Positions 15,268 through 27,575 of a stretch of 28,202 nt of DNA are shown one piece after another. The stretch lies in NCBI GenBank assembly GCA_036399715.1, contig DASWMO010000301.1, positions 1 through 28,202 on the forward strand, read 5' to 3'. The translations under genes were made by a program, and so were the position numbers. Position 1 is the stretch's first letter. Every line of letters begins with the position of its first letter. Origin of the DNA: DASVSE01 sp036399715. GTDB lineage: Bacteria; Bacteroidota; Rhodothermia; Rhodothermales; Rubricoccaceae. Below the pieces are notes generated by a model that saw only the letters and a program-made list of their open reading frames with translations, searched no databases and had not been told where the DNA came from.

Positions 15268-15558
15268 TCAGGCAGGGGAGAAGGTGGCATCGAGCCAGCC
15301 GGCGATCTCGTTGCGGACGCGCCGGAAGGCGTCCAGCCGGCGGCCTCTGTACCCGTCGACATGCTCGGAGCGGTGGCCGGAGAGGTCGACGCCGACCTCG
15401 CGCATGGCCTCGGCGGCGAGCGGGTGGACGTGCGACGGCTCGGTGCCGGCGCTGAACGCCTCGTAGTGGTCGCCGTAGCGAGCCCGGAGGAGGCCCTCGG
15501 CCATCTGGCTCCGGGCGCTGTTGTGCCTGCAGACGAAGAGGACGGTTTCGCGGTCCAC
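15268..15558 (-). CDS. arsC: ArsC-like low-molecular-weight phosphatase/arsenate reductase with internal deletion
   Basis: A 96-residue protein of the LMW protein-tyrosine-phosphatase / thioredoxin-type arsenate reductase family. The P-loop is intact: VLFVCRHNSARSQMAEGLLR, with nucleophile C10 and R16 of the CX5R motif. Family members are about 130-140 residues. Here MREVGVDLSGHRSEHVDGY (52-70) joins directly to RRLDAFRRVRNEIAGWL (73-89), and the roughly 40 residues normally between them are absent. That segment normally carries the general-acid Asp (the DP loop) and, in arsenate reductases, the two redox cysteines. It is therefore probably not a normal arsenate reductase; a binding or inactive role is possible. 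The start is GTG 15558, four bases after the arsR stop, so translation is probably coupled. The frame is intact, so this is a deletion and not a frameshift. Confidence 0.8.
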   Translation of the reverse strand: MDRETVLFVCRHNSARSQMAEGLLRARYGDHYEAFSAGTEPSHVHPLAAEAMREVGVDLSGHRSEHVDGYRGRRLDAFRRVRNEIAGWLDATFSPA

Positions 15559-15562
15559 CAGA

Positions 15563-15886
15563 TCAGCAGGAGCAGGATGGAGCGACGGCGAGGACGGCGA
15601 AGAGGTCCGAGACGGCGGACCGGGCCCGGTCGAGCTCGGCCGCGTCGAGGCAGTAGCACGTTCGGGGGCCGTCGATGTCGCCGCGGATCAGGCCGGCCTC
15701 CTTGAGCACCTTGAGGTGCTGCGAGACCGTCGACTGGGCAAGCGGGAGCACGTCGACGATCTGGCCGCAGACGCAGGCCCCGCGCTCGGCGAGGGTCCGG
15801 AGAATCTGGACGCGGGCCGGGTGGGAGAGCGCCTTGGCCCATGCTGCGAGCGCTTCGTCGGTCGGAGGGGCGAGGGTGTCAGTCAC
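15563..15886 (-). CDS. arsR: ArsR/SmtB-family metal-sensing repressor
   Basis: A 107-residue winged-helix repressor. The helix-turn-helix is LPLAQSTVSQHLKVLKEAGLI (about 47-67), and the wing and C-terminal helix follow. It has three CxC pairs: C38/C40 in GACVCGQI, near the ELCVCDL metal-site position of classical As(III)-sensing ArsR; C77/C79 in PRTCYCLD; and C105/C107 at the very end (PSCSC). Family members dissociate from DNA when thiophilic metal or metalloid binds. The start is GTG 15886; there is no internal ATG alternative. It is the second gene of a minus-strand operon after a Cys-rich mini-peptide. A perfect 12-bp dyad upstream of that peptide is the likely operator. Confidence 0.92.
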   Translation of the reverse strand: MTDTLAPPTDEALAAWAKALSHPARVQILRTLAERGACVCGQIVDVLPLAQSTVSQHLKVLKEAGLIRGDIDGPRTCYCLDAAELDRARSAVSDLFAVLAVAPSCSC

Positions 15887-15900
15887 TTGAGTAAGAGAAG

Positions 15901-15931
15901 GGGCCGGCCGGGCGCGAGGTCCGGCCGGCCC
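15901..15931 (-). terminator. Intercistronic hairpin between Cys-rich peptide and arsR
   Basis: GGGCCGGCCGG (15901-15911) and CCGGCCGGCCC (15921-15931) are perfect 11-base complements with a 9-base loop. It lies 12 bases past the stop of the mini-peptide and before the GTG of arsR. On the transcribed strand it is followed by the pyrimidine-rich CTTCTCTTACT, so it could act as a partial terminator or an mRNA-stabilising stem. Confidence 0.5.
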
Positions 15932-15943
15932 GTCGGGGCGGCG

Positions 15944-16012
15944 TTAGCAGCCGCACGTTCCGCCACAGCGGCAGTCGTCGCCGCAGTCGCAGCAGGCAGG
16001 GAAAGTGTTCAT
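15944..16012 (-). CDS. Cys-rich 22-residue metallothionein-like peptide
   Basis: A tiny gene with ATG at 16012 and TAA at 15944-15946. The product has 22 residues, seven of them Cys (C7, C8, C10, C14, C16, C20, C22). Residues 8-22 follow a strict C-x-C-x3-C-x-C-x3-C-x-C pattern with only Gly, Asp, Arg and Thr between, and the N-terminus is MNTFPA. This is the thiolate arrangement of metallothioneins; for comparison, the fungal Neurospora copper metallothionein has 25 residues and seven cysteines. It likely chelates soft metals (As(III), Cu(I), Zn, Cd) in the cytoplasm. Supporting context: it is first in an ArsR-type operon, just after a perfect operator-like dyad and followed by its own hairpin. 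The longer overlapping frame 15879-16193 is Arg/Pro-rich and ignored. No Shine-Dalgarno is visible, as for many genes here. Annotation pipelines would normally miss it. Confidence 0.68.
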   Translation of the reverse strand: MNTFPACCDCGDDCRCGGTCGC

Positions 16013-16053
16013 GGCAACACGGGGGCTGGTGAGGAAAGAAGGGCGGTCGGTTG

Positions 16054-16083
16054 ACCGTCCATCGTCGATATACGATGGACGGT
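16054..16083. promoter_or_regulatory. Probable ArsR operator: perfect 12-bp inverted repeat
   Basis: ACCGTCCATCGT (16054-16065), a 6-base centre CGATAT, then ACGATGGACGGT (16072-16083) form a perfect dyad. It ends about 41 bases before the ATG of the Cys-rich peptide at 16012. ArsR/SmtB repressors bind long imperfect or perfect dyads with A/T-rich centres over their own promoters. On the minus strand TATATC (16072-16067) in its centre could be a -10 box, so bound repressor would cover the promoter. Confidence 0.6.
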
Positions 16084-16241
16084 TCCGCCTGTTCCTGCAC
16101 ATCCATGTTCCGCAGGACTCCACGCGGGAACGGTCGCGTCACGGTAGTGACAGAGAGGTTCCGTCCCAAGCTTTCGCCGATGGACAGCGGCACGGCGCCC
16201 GGGCGCGATGGGTGGCGTGTGCGGCCTATAACGCTGGAACG

Positions 16242-18725
16242 TCATCCGTTGGAAATCACCCGTGCGAGGATCTGCTCGGCCTCAGCCGTCCGCGGGTCGT
16301 GAGGGCCGAGGGCCACCCTGCGCAGGCGGACGGCCGACCTGAGGGCTGCGGCGGCCGCGTCTGGCCGGCCGCGCTCCGCGAGCACACGGGCCTGCCCGAC
16401 GAGCGCGTCGGCCCGGCCGGGGTGGTCCGGTGAGGCCCCGGCCCACACGTGCTCTGCGGCGGTGTAGTCCGCGAGCGCGGAAGTCCCCCGGCCTACACGG
16501 GCGAGACAGTCCGCCCGGCCGGAGAGCCCCTGCGCCGTGCGCAGGTGGACGGGCCCGAGGGCCTCCTGAAGCCCGGTGAGGGCGCCGTCGTAGAGCGTGA
16601 GCCCCTCAGCCGGCCGGCCGGCCGCGCAGACGGCCCGGGCTAGCCGGAGTTCTGTGTAGAGGGTGCCCGGGTGGGCGGGGCCGAGCAGGCGCGTCCGCAG
16701 GGTGAGCGCTTCGCGGAGCGCCCGCTCGGCTTCCGCGAACGCGCCGGTGTCGGTCAACGCCGACCCGAGGTTGCCGAGGTCGAGGGCGACGTCCGGGCTC
16801 GGTGCCCCGCCCGCGGCGGCCCGGTCGATGGCGAGGGCGCGGCGGAAGAGGGCGACGGCCTCAGCTGCCTCGCCCCGGTCGGCGAGGACGCTCGCGAGGT
16901 TGCCGTAGTCGATGGCGAGGTCCGGGTCGTCTGGCCGGAGGAGGGTGCGGTCGACGGCGAGGGCGCGTCGCATGAGGGCCTCGGCGGCGGCGAGGTCTCC
17001 GCGGTCGCGGGCCGTCGCGGCGAGGTCGTTGGCCGCCGTCGCCGTGCGAGGGTGGCGCTCGCCGTAACGGGCTCGGACGATCCTGAGAGCCTCGCGGCCG
17101 GCGGAGTCGGCCCCGGCAAGGCTGCCGCGAAGGCGAAGGACGTACGCGAGGTCGCTCAGGACGGAGGCCGTCGCGGTGTCGCCGGCCGCTGAGACGGCGT
17201 CGAGGCGGCGGCGGTCGGCGAGGGCGCGGCGGAGGAGCGGCTCGGCGGCGTCGTAGAGGCCGAGTCCGCGGTAGGTCGCCCCGAGTGTCTGCCGGAGCCG
17301 CGAGGCGGCGGCGGGGTCGTCGGCGAAGCTCGTGTCCAGCCCGGCTGCTGCCCGGTCGAGCACGTCGGCGACGCGGACGTCGCGGCCCTCGGCATCGGGG
17401 TCGGCCGCGGCGAGCATGTCCTGGAGGAATCCGCTGACGCGCCCGGCGACGCGGGCTTCGTGCTCGGCCCGGTCGCGCTGGGCCGCCGCGGCGTGGGCCT
17501 GCCAGGCCGTCCCGACGAGGCCGGCGACGAGGGCCAGGGCGACAAGGCCGGCCGCGGCCACGCCTGCGCGGTGGCGCCGGATGAACGCGCCGGTCCGGTA
17601 GCCGACCGACGCCGGGCGCGCCGCGACGGGAAGCCCATCGAGGTACCGCCGGAGGTCGTCGGCAAACTCGGCGGCCGTCGCGTACCGGCGAGCGGGGTCC
17701 TTGGCGAGCGCCTTGAGGCAGATCGTGTCGAGGTCGCCGCGGAGGCCCCGACGGTCCGGGGCTCGCCCGGCGGTCTGCGACGGCAATGCCGGGACGGCCT
17801 CGGTCACGAGGCGTTCGACCTCGGCAGCGCTGCGCCCGGCCGTCTCGTAGGGCCGCCGCCCGGCGAGCATCTCGTAGAGGAGGACGCCGAGCGAGTAGAC
17901 GTCGGTCGCCGTCGTCGCGGGCTCGCCGTGGAGCTGCTCCGGGGCCGCGTAGGCCGGCGTGAGCGGGGCCGGTCCGGTCCGCGTGAGCACGTCGGCGCCG
18001 GCCTCGGCGTCGAGGAGGCGGGCGACGCCGAAGTCGAGGAGCGTCACGCGCGGGCCCCCATCGGGCCCGTCGGCGACGAGGACATTGGACGGCTTGAGGT
18101 CGCGGTGGACGACGAGCCGCTGCTGCGCAAACGCGACGGCCCGGGCGACCCGCTCCACGAGGGCGGCTCGGTCCCGCAGCGGGAGCGCGTGCTGGTCCGC
18201 CCACTCCGTGATCGGGACGCCGCCGACGACCTCCATGACGAGGAACGGCGTGCCGTCAGGGGCCGCACCGGAGTCGTAGAGCCGGGCGATGTCCGGGTGG
18301 TCCAGCCGGGCGAGCATGTGGCGCTCGGCCTCGAACCGGCGGACGAGTGCGGGCGCGCCGAGGGCCGAACGGACGAGCTTGACGGCGACGTCGCGCCCGA
18401 GGCGCGTGTCGTGGGCGCGGTAGACGACGCCCATGCCGCCCTCGCCCAGGACGGCGTCGAGGCGGTACGGCCCGAGCGTCTCGCCGAGGCGGCGCGCGGC
18501 CGGGTCGCGGGCGTCGTCGAGGGCGCGGCGGGCGGCGTCGCCGAGCGTGGAGGGCTCGAGAAAGCGCTCGTCGGCCCGGAGCAGCGCCTCGGCCTCGCCT
18601 CGGAGGTCTGCATCGGGTGCCCCACCGGGGGTCCGGCAGAGGGCGTCGAGCACGGCCGCCGGGTCGTCGGCCTCGTCGGCCGCCTCGTAGACCACGCGGA
18701 TACGGGCCCAGCGGTCCGGGTCCAT
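16242..18725 (-). CDS. Membrane Ser/Thr protein kinase with C-terminal TPR repeats
   Basis: An 827-residue Hanks-type kinase. An N-terminal helical segment (1-82) is followed by the kinase domain (about 87-362). It shows the Gly-rich loop GEGGMGVVY (94-102), K116 (VAVKLV), E134, the catalytic loop HRDLKPSN (207-214), DFG (231-233) and APE (261-263). One transmembrane helix (about 388-409) leads to a TPR-rich region (about 470-800) with repeated patterns such as A..L..RAL..DR....PD.A....NLAS.L. Start ATG 18725 lies three bases after the stop of the ECF sigma gene, so the two are translationally coupled. Sigma factor-kinase-TPR pairs of this kind are abundant in Rhodothermota-like genomes; the kinase probably modulates the sigma factor or its regulon, but that is inference. 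Confidence 0.93.
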   Translation of the reverse strand: MDPDRWARIRVVYEAADEADDPAAVLDALCRTPGGAPDADLRGEAEALLRADERFLEPSTLGDAARRALDDARDPAARRLGETLGPYRLDAVLGEGGMGVVYRAHDTRLGRDVAVKLVRSALGAPALVRRFEAERHMLARLDHPDIARLYDSGAAPDGTPFLVMEVVGGVPITEWADQHALPLRDRAALVERVARAVAFAQQRLVVHRDLKPSNVLVADGPDGGPRVTLLDFGVARLLDAEAGADVLTRTGPAPLTPAYAAPEQLHGEPATTATDVYSLGVLLYEMLAGRRPYETAGRSAAEVERLVTEAVPALPSQTAGRAPDRRGLRGDLDTICLKALAKDPARRYATAAEFADDLRRYLDGLPVAARPASVGYRTGAFIRRHRAGVAAAGLVALALVAGLVGTAWQAHAAAAQRDRAEHEARVAGRVSGFLQDMLAAADPDAEGRDVRVADVLDRAAAGLDTSFADDPAAASRLRQTLGATYRGLGLYDAAEPLLRRALADRRRLDAVSAAGDTATASVLSDLAYVLRLRGSLAGADSAGREALRIVRARYGERHPRTATAANDLAATARDRGDLAAAEALMRRALAVDRTLLRPDDPDLAIDYGNLASVLADRGEAAEAVALFRRALAIDRAAAGGAPSPDVALDLGNLGSALTDTGAFAEAERALREALTLRTRLLGPAHPGTLYTELRLARAVCAAGRPAEGLTLYDGALTGLQEALGPVHLRTAQGLSGRADCLARVGRGTSALADYTAAEHVWAGASPDHPGRADALVGQARVLAERGRPDAAAAALRSAVRLRRVALGPHDPRTAEAEQILARVISNG

Positions 18726-18728
18726 CGC

Positions 18729-19304
18729 TCAGCCCTCGCCCGCGAGGGCGGCGTAGAGCCACGCCCGCGCCGTCCGCCAGTCCCGCTTGACGGTCCGCTC
18801 GCTGACCCCGACGGCGATGGCCGTCTCGTCGGCCGTCATGCCCCCGAAGTAGCGGCACTCGACGACGCGGGCGAGGCGGGCGTCGAGGGCGGCGAGCCGG
18901 TCGAGCGCTTCGTCGAGCGCGACGAGCCCGTCGTCCTCGTCGGCCGCCAGCGTCGGCACGTCGTCGAGCGCGAGCGGCCGGGCGCCGCCGTTGCGCTTGA
19001 GGGCCCGCCGGTCGCGGGCGTGCTGAAGCAGGATCCGCCGCATAGCCGTGGCCGCGATGGCCATAAAGTGCGCCCGGCTCTGCCAGTCGGCCTCGCGCTG
19101 GTCCACGAGGCGGGCGTAGGCCTCGTGGACGAGGTCCGTCGTGGCGAACGTGTGGCCGGCGGCTTCGGCGCGGAGGTGGCGGCTCGCGAGCCGGCGGAGC
19201 TCGTCGTAGACGAGCGGGAGGAGCCGGTCCAGGTTCGCGTGCGCCCCGGCGCCGGGGCGTGCGGAGAGGAGCAGGCGGGTGACGTCCGAGCGGGCAACTT
19301 CCAC
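18729..19304 (-). CDS. ECF-family RNA polymerase sigma factor
   Basis: A 191-residue sigma factor that directs RNA polymerase to a specific promoter set. Region 2 spans about 25-100 (LLPLVYDELRRLASRHLR, ATTDLVHEAYARLVD, FMAIAATAMRRILLQHARDRRALKR). Region 4 spans about 128-185 (LDARLARVVECRYFGGMTADETAIAVGVSERTVKRDW by parts), with its helix-turn-helix near 157-178. The start is GTG 19304, where similarity to known family members begins (VARSDVTRLLL); the open frame upstream to 19751 runs antisense through the divergent secreted-protein gene and is rejected. No anti-sigma factor gene is adjacent; the downstream coupled Ser/Thr kinase probably takes that regulatory role. It is divergent from the T9SS protein, with 126 bases between the starts. 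Confidence 0.92.
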   Translation of the reverse strand: MEVARSDVTRLLLSARPGAGAHANLDRLLPLVYDELRRLASRHLRAEAAGHTFATTDLVHEAYARLVDQREADWQSRAHFMAIAATAMRRILLQHARDRRALKRNGGARPLALDDVPTLAADEDDGLVALDEALDRLAALDARLARVVECRYFGGMTADETAIAVGVSERTVKRDWRTARAWLYAALAGEG

Positions 19305-19350
19305 GGGGGTGCGCTTCGGCAGCGGCGGCAGACGCCTCAACCTACGGAAG

Positions 19351-19364
19351 CGGAAAGATTTCCG
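19351..19364. promoter_or_regulatory. Dyad in the sigma factor / secreted protein divergent promoter region
   Basis: CGGAAA-GA-TTTCCG is a perfect 6-bp inverted repeat with a 2-base centre. It lies 46 bases before the sigma-factor GTG and 66 bases before the ATG of the secreted protein. GGAAA also resembles the GGAAC-type -35 element of many ECF promoters, so autoregulation is conceivable. Evidence is sequence symmetry only. Confidence 0.35.
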
Positions 19365-19430
19365 GGGCGCCGTGTCCCCTTCTGCCGCGGGACGGCACGC
19401 CTGGAGATAGACCCTCCCTCTCCTCCGGCC

Positions 19431-21785
19431 ATGCGCGTCTTCACCCCCCTCGCCCTCGCGGCGCTCGTTCTCTTCGCCCTCCCTGCCCGGGCGCAGACCA
19501 CGTACACGTGGACTGGCCTCGGCCGCGACGTCAACAACCAGCCCGACGCGCACTGGGCGAACGCCGGCAACTGGGCACCGGCCGGCGTCCCCGGACCGGC
19601 CGATACCGCGGTCCTCACCAACACGGGGGACCCCGCCCACCCGGAGCAGCCGGACTTCCGGATCGGTGTGGAACTCGACGGGGCCCATTCCGTCGGCCAG
19701 ATCGTGCTCCAGACCATACGGCCCGACGGCGGCGGACCTGTCCTCAACCACGGGACCCTGACGGTCACGGGCGGCTTCTCGTTCTCAGCCGGTCAACTCT
19801 TCGGCGCGACGCTCGTGTGCGAGGCGACGTGCACGGGCGGCTTCAGCGGGACCGGCATCAAGTCCATCGCGCCGGGGACGCTCGTAAACCGCGGGACCGT
19901 AACGTGGAGCGGCCCCACGGGCCTCCGACTCAACACCGGGACGATCACGAACGAGGGGACGTTCGTCCTCGCGGCCGACGGACCGTTCATCGAGCAGTTC
20001 GCCGGCGGGACCTTCGTGAACTCGGGGGTCCTCGAGAAGACGGGCGCCGGGACGACGTTCGCCGGGTGGACCCTCGCCTTCCGGAACGAGGGCGGGACCG
20101 TCCGCGCGCTCTCCGGCACGCTGGTCTTCTCGGGCACGCTCGGCGAACGGATGGACGCCGGATTCCGCGGCGGGTCCCGGTTCGAGGGCCCCGGCCTCGT
20201 CCGCCTCGTCTCGGACCCCAGTTCGGCCAACGTCTGGGCGGGCACGACGACCGTCGCCGGGCCGGTCGAGATCGCCCAGGGCAGCAGCCTCCGGGGCCAG
20301 TTCGCCCTCGCCGCGTGCGACGGGTGCCTGCGGTGGACCGGCGGTGAGGTGTCGTTCGACGGGACGCCGGCGGGCTCGCTGGTGACGGTCCTCCCGGGGA
20401 GCTTCCTCGACCTCGAACCGTCGGCGACGGGCGGGGCGGCGCTTCGCGGGACGGCACTTCTCAACCGGGGCACGGTCCGGTGGCACGGCCCGAACCCGCT
20501 CCGGATGTTCACCGCGACGATCACGAATGAGGGCACGCTCGACCTCGACGGAGCCGGGCAGGCGCTCGCCAACGCGCTCGGCGGGACGCTCGTCAATCGC
20601 GGGCTGGTCGTCCGCCACGGGCCCGGCACGACGTCGCTCGACGGCTCGCTCGTGTTCCGCAACGAGGGCGCGACGGTCCGCGTCACGGACGGGACGCTCT
20701 CGCTCGCCGCGCCCGACGACGGCCCGCTGGAGACGACGTTCCTCGGCGGCTCGCGCATCGAAGGCGCCGGCCTGCTCCGGTTCCGCAACGGGACCAACTG
20801 GGCCGGCACGACGACCATCACGGGCCATGCCGAGATGGCCGGCGGCTCCTATACCGGCGACTTCACGCTCGCCGCGTGCGACGGGTGCCTCCGCTGGACC
20901 GGCGGCGAGGTCGCCTTCAACGCGCAGGGGACGTCGTACCTCCGCGTCCCGCCGGGCGGCTTCCTCGACATCGACGGGCCGGCCGACCACACCCTCCGAG
21001 GGGCGACGCTCGTCAACGGGGGCACGACGCGGTGGCACGCCGGGCGGCTCCTCGGGGTCAACGGGAGCGGGACGCTGGCGAACGAGGGCCGGTTCGAGGC
21101 CGCGCCGGGCGGTTTTATGAACACGGTCATCGCCCAGACGCTCCCGGACGCCGTGTTCGCCCTCGGGGGGGCTGGACGCGACACGCTCCGCGTGGAGGGC
21201 GACGTCACGCTGGCTGGCGGCACGCTCGAGGTCACGCTGGGGCCGGCCCTCTCGGACCTTCTGAGTACCACCAACACGCTCACGCTCAGCGGTGTCGCGC
21301 TCCGCGTCCGCGTCGCCCCGGACTATACGCCCGTTCTGGGCGACAGCCGCGTCGTCGCGACCACGCGGTTTCCCATCACGGGGGCCTTCGCCGACACCCG
21401 GACGCTCAACCTCGTCAACAGCGTCGGCTTCACGTCGGCCGTCGAGGACAACCGCGTCCGCGCCACGGCGACGCCGGGGGCCGTGGCCGGCGACGAGGGC
21501 CCCGACGCCGCGGAGATCCCGGCCGATCTCGCCATCGAGGCGCCGGCGCCGAACCCGTTCCGCGGGACGGCCCGCCTGAAGATCGGTGTCCCGGCTGACG
21601 GCCGGGTCGAGGTCGTCGCGTTCGACCTGCTCGGCCGCCCCGTCGCCACGCTCGCCGACGAGGCCATGACGGCCGGCTGGCACGCCGTCGAGTGGCGGAC
21701 GGATGGGCTCGCCGCCGGCGTCTACGTCGTCCGCCTGCGCGTGGGCCGCGAGACGCGGCTTGTCCGCGCGCTCCACGTCCGCTGA
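19431..21785 (+). CDS. Secreted repeat protein with T9SS (Por) C-terminal sorting domain
   Basis: A 784-residue exported protein of unknown function. A Sec signal peptide (1-22, ending PARAQ) starts at ATG 19431; the longer open frame back to 17460 is antisense to the kinase. The body is made of tandem units of about 187 residues. LAACDGCLRWTGGEV occurs near residues 294 and 481, and motifs such as TITNEGT, LVNRG and FRNEG recur, which suggests a right-handed beta-helix. Each full unit carries a CDGC pair, which could form a disulfide. Residues about 705-784 are a type-A T9SS sorting domain (APNPF...DLLGRPVATL...GWHAVEW...AAGVYVVRL...R), which directs secretion through the outer membrane and surface attachment or release. 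It may be an adhesin or surface protein. Its divergent position beside an ECF sigma/kinase pair makes co-regulation possible. Confidence 0.85.
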   Translation: MRVFTPLALAALVLFALPARAQTTYTWTGLGRDVNNQPDAHWANAGNWAPAGVPGPADTAVLTNTGDPAHPEQPDFRIGVELDGAHSVGQIVLQTIRPDGGGPVLNHGTLTVTGGFSFSAGQLFGATLVCEATCTGGFSGTGIKSIAPGTLVNRGTVTWSGPTGLRLNTGTITNEGTFVLAADGPFIEQFAGGTFVNSGVLEKTGAGTTFAGWTLAFRNEGGTVRALSGTLVFSGTLGERMDAGFRGGSRFEGPGLVRLVSDPSSANVWAGTTTVAGPVEIAQGSSLRGQFALAACDGCLRWTGGEVSFDGTPAGSLVTVLPGSFLDLEPSATGGAALRGTALLNRGTVRWHGPNPLRMFTATITNEGTLDLDGAGQALANALGGTLVNRGLVVRHGPGTTSLDGSLVFRNEGATVRVTDGTLSLAAPDDGPLETTFLGGSRIEGAGLLRFRNGTNWAGTTTITGHAEMAGGSYTGDFTLAACDGCLRWTGGEVAFNAQGTSYLRVPPGGFLDIDGPADHTLRGATLVNGGTTRWHAGRLLGVNGSGTLANEGRFEAAPGGFMNTVIAQTLPDAVFALGGAGRDTLRVEGDVTLAGGTLEVTLGPALSDLLSTTNTLTLSGVALRVRVAPDYTPVLGDSRVVATTRFPITGAFADTRTLNLVNSVGFTSAVEDNRVRATATPGAVAGDEGPDAAEIPADLAIEAPAPNPFRGTARLKIGVPADGRVEVVAFDLLGRPVATLADEAMTAGWHAVEWRTDGLAAGVYVVRLRVGRETRLVRALHVR

Positions 21786-22105
21786 CGGGCGCCTGCATTG
21801 GCGGGGGAGACGCCGCCCGGTGGGGATGCCTGCACCGGTCCGGCAGGCCTCGGTCGCTCCTGCCGCCCCGATGCGAGCACTACTTCGGCCAGCGGTACGC
21901 CTCGGCCCCCACTGGCCGAAGCGACGAACCGGTACTTCCAGGGGAGCCTCGGCGAACGGGGAGCCAGGACCGTCGGGCGACGCGCTCGCCCGAACACGAG
22001 GGCGCGATTGGGTGCAGGGACGGGCTCCACGCCGTCCGCAGGGGGAGTTATTCTCGCCCGCTGCTGCCGAGCCTGCGGCAGTCCTCCACCTGCGCGCCCC
22101 CGACC
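21786..22105 (+). other. Intergenic region with two hairpins, before the hybrid kinase
   Basis: 320 bases without a gene I can support. GCCTGC (21828-21833) pairs with GCAGGC (21843-21848) 43 bases past the secreted-protein stop and may be a weak terminator. TTCGGCCAG (21884-21892) and CTGGCCGAA (21912-21920) are a perfect 9-bp inverted repeat with a 19-base loop, possibly an operator or leader hairpin for the hybrid kinase. TATTCTCG near 22050 is a poor match to a Bacteroidota -7 box. Confidence 0.35.
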
Positions 22106-27538
<5,433 letters not shown>

Positions 27539-27548
27539 GAGGCGGCGG

Positions 27549-27575
27549 GGGCGACGAGGCCGAGCCTAGTCGCCC
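27549..27575. terminator. Hairpin between two convergent kinase genes
   Basis: GGGCGAC (27549-27555) pairs with GTCGCCC (27569-27575), and inside it AGGC (27557-27560) pairs with GCCT (27564-27567), giving a nearly continuous 11-bp stem. It covers the 27-base gap and the stop codon of the minus-strand gene. No T-run follows on either strand, so its terminator role is likely but not certain. Confidence 0.45.

Noticed and set aside
15879..16193. 104-codon minus-strand frame upstream of arsR
   Set aside because: Arg/Pro-rich with no similarity; the Cys-rich 22-codon frame in the same place is far better supported.
17460..19430. Upstream extension of the secreted protein gene
   Set aside because: Antisense to the kinase and sigma genes; a clear signal peptide starts at ATG 19431.
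19305..19751. N-terminal extension of the ECF sigma factor
   Set aside because: It overlaps the secreted protein gene in antisense and has no sigma similarity; GTG 19304 fits the family.
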